A DNA stretch of 64,000 nucleotides, from assembly GCA_004556395.1 (NCBI GenBank), contig SFHK01000018.1, positions 4,015-68,014 on the forward strand. Reading direction: 5' to 3'. The notes beneath the pieces were generated by a model that saw only the letters and a list, made by a program, of their open reading frames with translations, made no database searches and was not told the DNA's origin. This DNA is from Clostridiales bacterium. GTDB lineage: Bacteria > Bacillota > Clostridia > Christensenellales > Aristaeellaceae. A program made the translations under genes and the position numbers. Below, piece by piece: positions 61,746 to 64,000 of this stretch; position 1 is the stretch's first letter; every line of letters begins with the position of its first letter.

Positions 61746-61836
61746 ATTTCCATAACCTCCCCGCAGCACAGGCTGCCTGCGTATATCCGTTTTCAGTATC
61801 CGCGGAAAAACCGGCAAATATTCGCGCAAAACATGG

Positions 61837-61865
61837 TTGAAGCTTTCGCGCGTCTGTGGTAAGAT
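61837..61865 (+). promoter_or_regulatory. Promoter of the NAGPA-type gene
   Basis: TTGAAG (61837-61842), 17 bases, TAAGAT (61860-61865), 31 bases before the ATG. Confidence 0.65.
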
Positions 61866-61896
61866 AGACTCACCTTTAAAAGGGGGTATTTGACAA

Positions 61897-63111
61897 ATGA
61901 CGATTTTTCGCAAATGGATGCTTCTCCTTCTGGCGCTCTGCCTGGCGCTGAGCGCGTTCGGCGGCGTAGCGGAAACCGCGGCGGTGGACGTGGACGCGCT
62001 TCGGGAACAATACGAAGAAAACGCGCTGAGCGTCGTGCAGGCGCTGGCCAACTACGCCTGCGACAACCTGAACCTCTATGGCAACAAGAGCCCGTTCAAC
62101 CGCAAAACCGAGCTGTTCGAGCAGCTTCGAAAATTCGACGGCGGCTGGTTCAGCAAAACCCGCAGCCGTGCCGTCGACAACCTGAAGACCGACAAATGGG
62201 AAGTCGTCAGCGACACGGAATTCACCGTGAACGCCACCTGCGACTTCACCATCGTCTACGCCTACAATCGCTCCAGTGAAACCTTCCACTGCGGCTGGAA
62301 GCTCACCTACCGCCGCGCGGACGTAAGCAGCGCGTGGGCGCTTCAGGACGTAAACGCGCTGCCGAACGAATCGGACGCGCTGAAGGCGGCGCTGTACAAC
62401 TCCAAGCACGACGACATCACGCTGTATCCGGTAACCACCCACTTCGGCACCGGCTATATGGCCGTTCTGGAGGATCCCTCCCGCATGTACGTCGGCACGA
62501 TTCCCAAATTCGGGGCCAAGATTGCCGGCATGCGCATTGACGACCTGTGCGCGAAGTACAACGCGGCCGGCGGCATGAACGGCGGCGGCTTTGAGGACGC
62601 GGGCGGCGCCGGAAAGGGCGGAAAGCCGTTCGGTCTGGTTATCAGTCAGGGTACGCAGCTGCGTCAGCACACGCCGAACGGCGAAGCCTCCAGCATCGTC
62701 ATCGGCTTTGACGAAAACGACAAGCTCATCGTGGGCAAGTACAAATCCAACGAAATCGAAGGCCTGAAGCTGCGCGACGCCATGGCGTTCAACTACGCGC
62801 TGGTTCAGGACGGCGCGGCGGTTCAGAACAAAAACGTCAAGGTCGCCTACACCACGCGCACGGCTCTCGGACAGGACGCGGACGGCCGCGTGCTGATGCT
62901 CGTCATCAAGGGACGCGAGCCCGACAGCCTCGGCGCGACGCTGGACGAGCTCACCGAAATCATGCTTCAGTTCGGCGCGGTGAACGCCGCGAACCTCGAC
63001 GGCGGCACCTCCACCTGCCTGTATCTGAACGGCGAATCCATCTATAGCGGCTTCCGCCTCGATTGCTCGCGCAGCATTCCGACGGCGTTTCTGATCGCTC
63101 CGGTGAAGTGA
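61897..63111 (+). CDS. Secreted phosphodiester glycosidase (NAGPA domain)
   Basis: A 404-residue exported protein with a signal peptide (about 1-26). The C-terminal 220 residues form the NAGPA-type domain, ending in the signature NLDGGTSTCLYLNGESIYSG and RSIPTAFLIAP. The middle has a GGGFEDAGGAGKGG loop. In bacteria such proteins act on wall teichoic or capsular phosphodiesters. AAAGGGGG precedes the ATG. It is divergent from the spoVA operon, which allows a role at the cell or spore surface. Confidence 0.85.
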   Translation: MTIFRKWMLLLLALCLALSAFGGVAETAAVDVDALREQYEENALSVVQALANYACDNLNLYGNKSPFNRKTELFEQLRKFDGGWFSKTRSRAVDNLKTDKWEVVSDTEFTVNATCDFTIVYAYNRSSETFHCGWKLTYRRADVSSAWALQDVNALPNESDALKAALYNSKHDDITLYPVTTHFGTGYMAVLEDPSRMYVGTIPKFGAKIAGMRIDDLCAKYNAAGGMNGGGFEDAGGAGKGGKPFGLVISQGTQLRQHTPNGEASSIVIGFDENDKLIVGKYKSNEIEGLKLRDAMAFNYALVQDGAAVQNKNVKVAYTTRTALGQDADGRVLMLVIKGREPDSLGATLDELTEIMLQFGAVNAANLDGGTSTCLYLNGESIYSGFRLDCSRSIPTAFLIAPVK

Positions 63112-63124
63112 TTCCACAAGAAAC

Positions 63125-63165
63125 CTTCCGGCGCGCACGGGCATTTCTCCCCGGCGCGCCGGAAG
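63125..63165. other. Perfect 12-bp hairpin after the NAGPA-type gene
   Basis: CTTCCGGCGCGC (63125-63136) pairs with GCGCGCCGGAAG (63154-63165), with a 17-base loop. There is no T tract, so it may slow polymerase or protect the upstream RNA rather than terminate. The next gene starts 20 bases later. Confidence 0.55.
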
Positions 63166-63185
63166 CATGAAAGGCGGTTTTTCCC

Positions 63186-63782
63186 TTGCTTCGAAGCTTC
63201 GATTTTTCACAGTCCAACTGGAAGGAAGACGATTTCCTGTACGCGGCCAGCGTGCGCGTGCCCTATCGCCTGACGTTCGAGCAGGCGGCAAGCTGCATCC
63301 ACAATGAGCATGCCGAGGAGCGCGGCGATGAATACGCCTATGTCTCCATGGTTCTGCGCGAAAAGGTGCACGCGCCCGCCACGCTTGAAACGGAATGCTC
63401 GTTCACATCCTATGGCGCGCCGCTGCTCATCCTCGCGGACGACCTGACCACGCTGCCCGACGGCCGCATCCAATACGGCCGCCACATCGAGGTCGTCGGC
63501 TGGGAAAAGGGCATCAACGTGTGGGATCTCTATCCCGACCCCAATTCCCCAAAGGGACAGCACACCGCAAACCTCGGCCGCTTCGAGTTTCCCATCGCAG
63601 GCGGCACGCGCTTCACCCTCTTCGCCCGCGTAAACCCCGACGGCACCCTGACCGTCGGCGCCCGCGAAGGCGCCCGCACCTGCACCTTCCCCTGCCCCGC
63701 CCGCGTCTCCAAAGACTTCTACGCCGGCATCACCGCCTGCGAGGGGAAGAACTACTTCTATAACTTCTCCGTTTCTGAATAA
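63186..63782 (+). CDS. Protein of unknown function
   Basis: A 198-residue soluble protein with a TTG start. It has no signal peptide or membrane segment. The sequence looks beta-rich (FTSYGAPLLILADDL, GRFEFPIAGGTRFTLFARVNPDGTLTVGAREGARTCTFP), as in a jelly-roll or sugar-binding domain, which is only an impression. High GC third positions support coding. It follows the NAGPA-type gene by 74 bases on the same strand and may be co-transcribed. Confidence 0.65.
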   Translation: MLRSFDFSQSNWKEDDFLYAASVRVPYRLTFEQAASCIHNEHAEERGDEYAYVSMVLREKVHAPATLETECSFTSYGAPLLILADDLTTLPDGRIQYGRHIEVVGWEKGINVWDLYPDPNSPKGQHTANLGRFEFPIAGGTRFTLFARVNPDGTLTVGAREGARTCTFPCPARVSKDFYAGITACEGKNYFYNFSVSE

Positions 63783-64000
63783 ACAATTCCGTGACTTAAG
63801 AATACTGTTTTCTCTCCCACTGCATACCCCGCATGAACCAGCAAGTTCCCTCTTAAATATACAGCGGCAGCGAATTAATCGCTGCCGTCGCTTAGTATTT
63901 GACTTAGGTCAGTTTACAAGGAACTACACGCAGACCGTGAAACGGGCTGCTGACAACAAACGGCGCTATGCTCCCGGCTGGGTGCATAGCACCTGTTTGT
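63783..64000. other. AT-richer intergenic stretch with two hairpins
   Basis: No gene is visible. GGCAGCGA (63867-63874) pairs with TCGCTGCC (63880-63887). A long imperfect stem (ACAAACGGCGCTATGC at 63956 with GCATAGCACCTGTTTGT at 63984) reaches the window edge. The second may be an RNA gene, terminator or repeat end that continues outside. Confidence 0.4.

Overview
This 64 kb window looks like chromosomal DNA from a GC-rich, anaerobic, spore-capable Bacillota (class Clostridia). The evidence is a dnaG-rpoD operon, YhaM, DegV, TrmK, a HrcA-type CIRCE operator before groES-groEL, a GlpP antiterminator, sigma-A promoters spaced at 17 bases, and a spoVAC-spoVAD-spoVAE cluster. A lower rank cannot be fixed from the sequence alone. 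There is no IS element, CRISPR array or complete prophage. Most genes are housekeeping or carbohydrate genes in short, tightly packed operons.

Layout. 1-6134 (minus strand): yhaM, a CE15-like esterase, topB, cysE and a DUF362 iron-sulfur protein form one overlapping operon. 6315-13577 (plus): two paralogous secreted SH3b-lysozyme proteins flank tatD. They are followed by glpP, a leader with an intrinsic terminator, and a three-gene glycerol-3-phosphate oxidation operon (GlpA-like, FAD/NAD oxidoreductase, DUF1667). 13769-17960: an orphan DnaK, then aspA divergent from a LysR regulator. 18123-23145 (plus): murJ-ruvB-queA, then a tandem-domain class II aldolase. 23218-31722 (minus): uxaC, then the dnaG-rpoD-trmK-nif3-cdsZ operon, then a PrsA-like foldase. 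31868-38932: a small truncated gene, an EF-G paralogue, murI, yebC, divergent recX, an ECF S component and a FliB-like protein. 39121-44015: degV, a J-domain protein, a dCMP deaminase, groES-groEL and an unknown gene. 44207-48993 (minus): a MATE transporter, a sialidase-like protein and a GH78-like protein. 49105-54362 (plus): a DUF4097 protein, a manganese riboswitch with its P-type ATPase, tRNA-Pro(GGG), and a lactonase followed by a duplicated 3' remnant. 54434-61745 (minus): a lyxose/mannose isomerase with a VanZ-GH78 fusion, a catalytically degenerate PglF-like protein, and the spoVA operon with a small coupled gene in front. 61897-63782 (plus): a secreted NAGPA-type glycosidase and an unknown protein.

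How the genes work together. Several genes point to growth on plant or host glycans: glucuronoyl esterase-like, glucuronate isomerase, two rhamnosidase-like enzymes, sialidase-like, lyxose/mannose isomerase and lactonase. None of the glycosidases in the 44-58 kb block has a signal peptide, which suggests that imported oligosaccharides are processed inside the cell.

The most interesting signals are: (i) a family of about 165 bp hairpin-forming repeats with terminal inverted repeats, two close copies and one probable divergent one, each just upstream of a minus-strand gene, one of which supplies the end of a truncated gene; (ii) an in-frame fusion of a VanZ membrane domain to a GH78-type glycosidase; (iii) a yybP-ykoY-type manganese ON switch that identifies the P-type ATPase as a manganese exporter; (iv) an antitermination leader next to glpP; (v) two genes whose 3' ends exist as tandem partial copies; and (vi) several enzymes with clearly lost catalytic residues.
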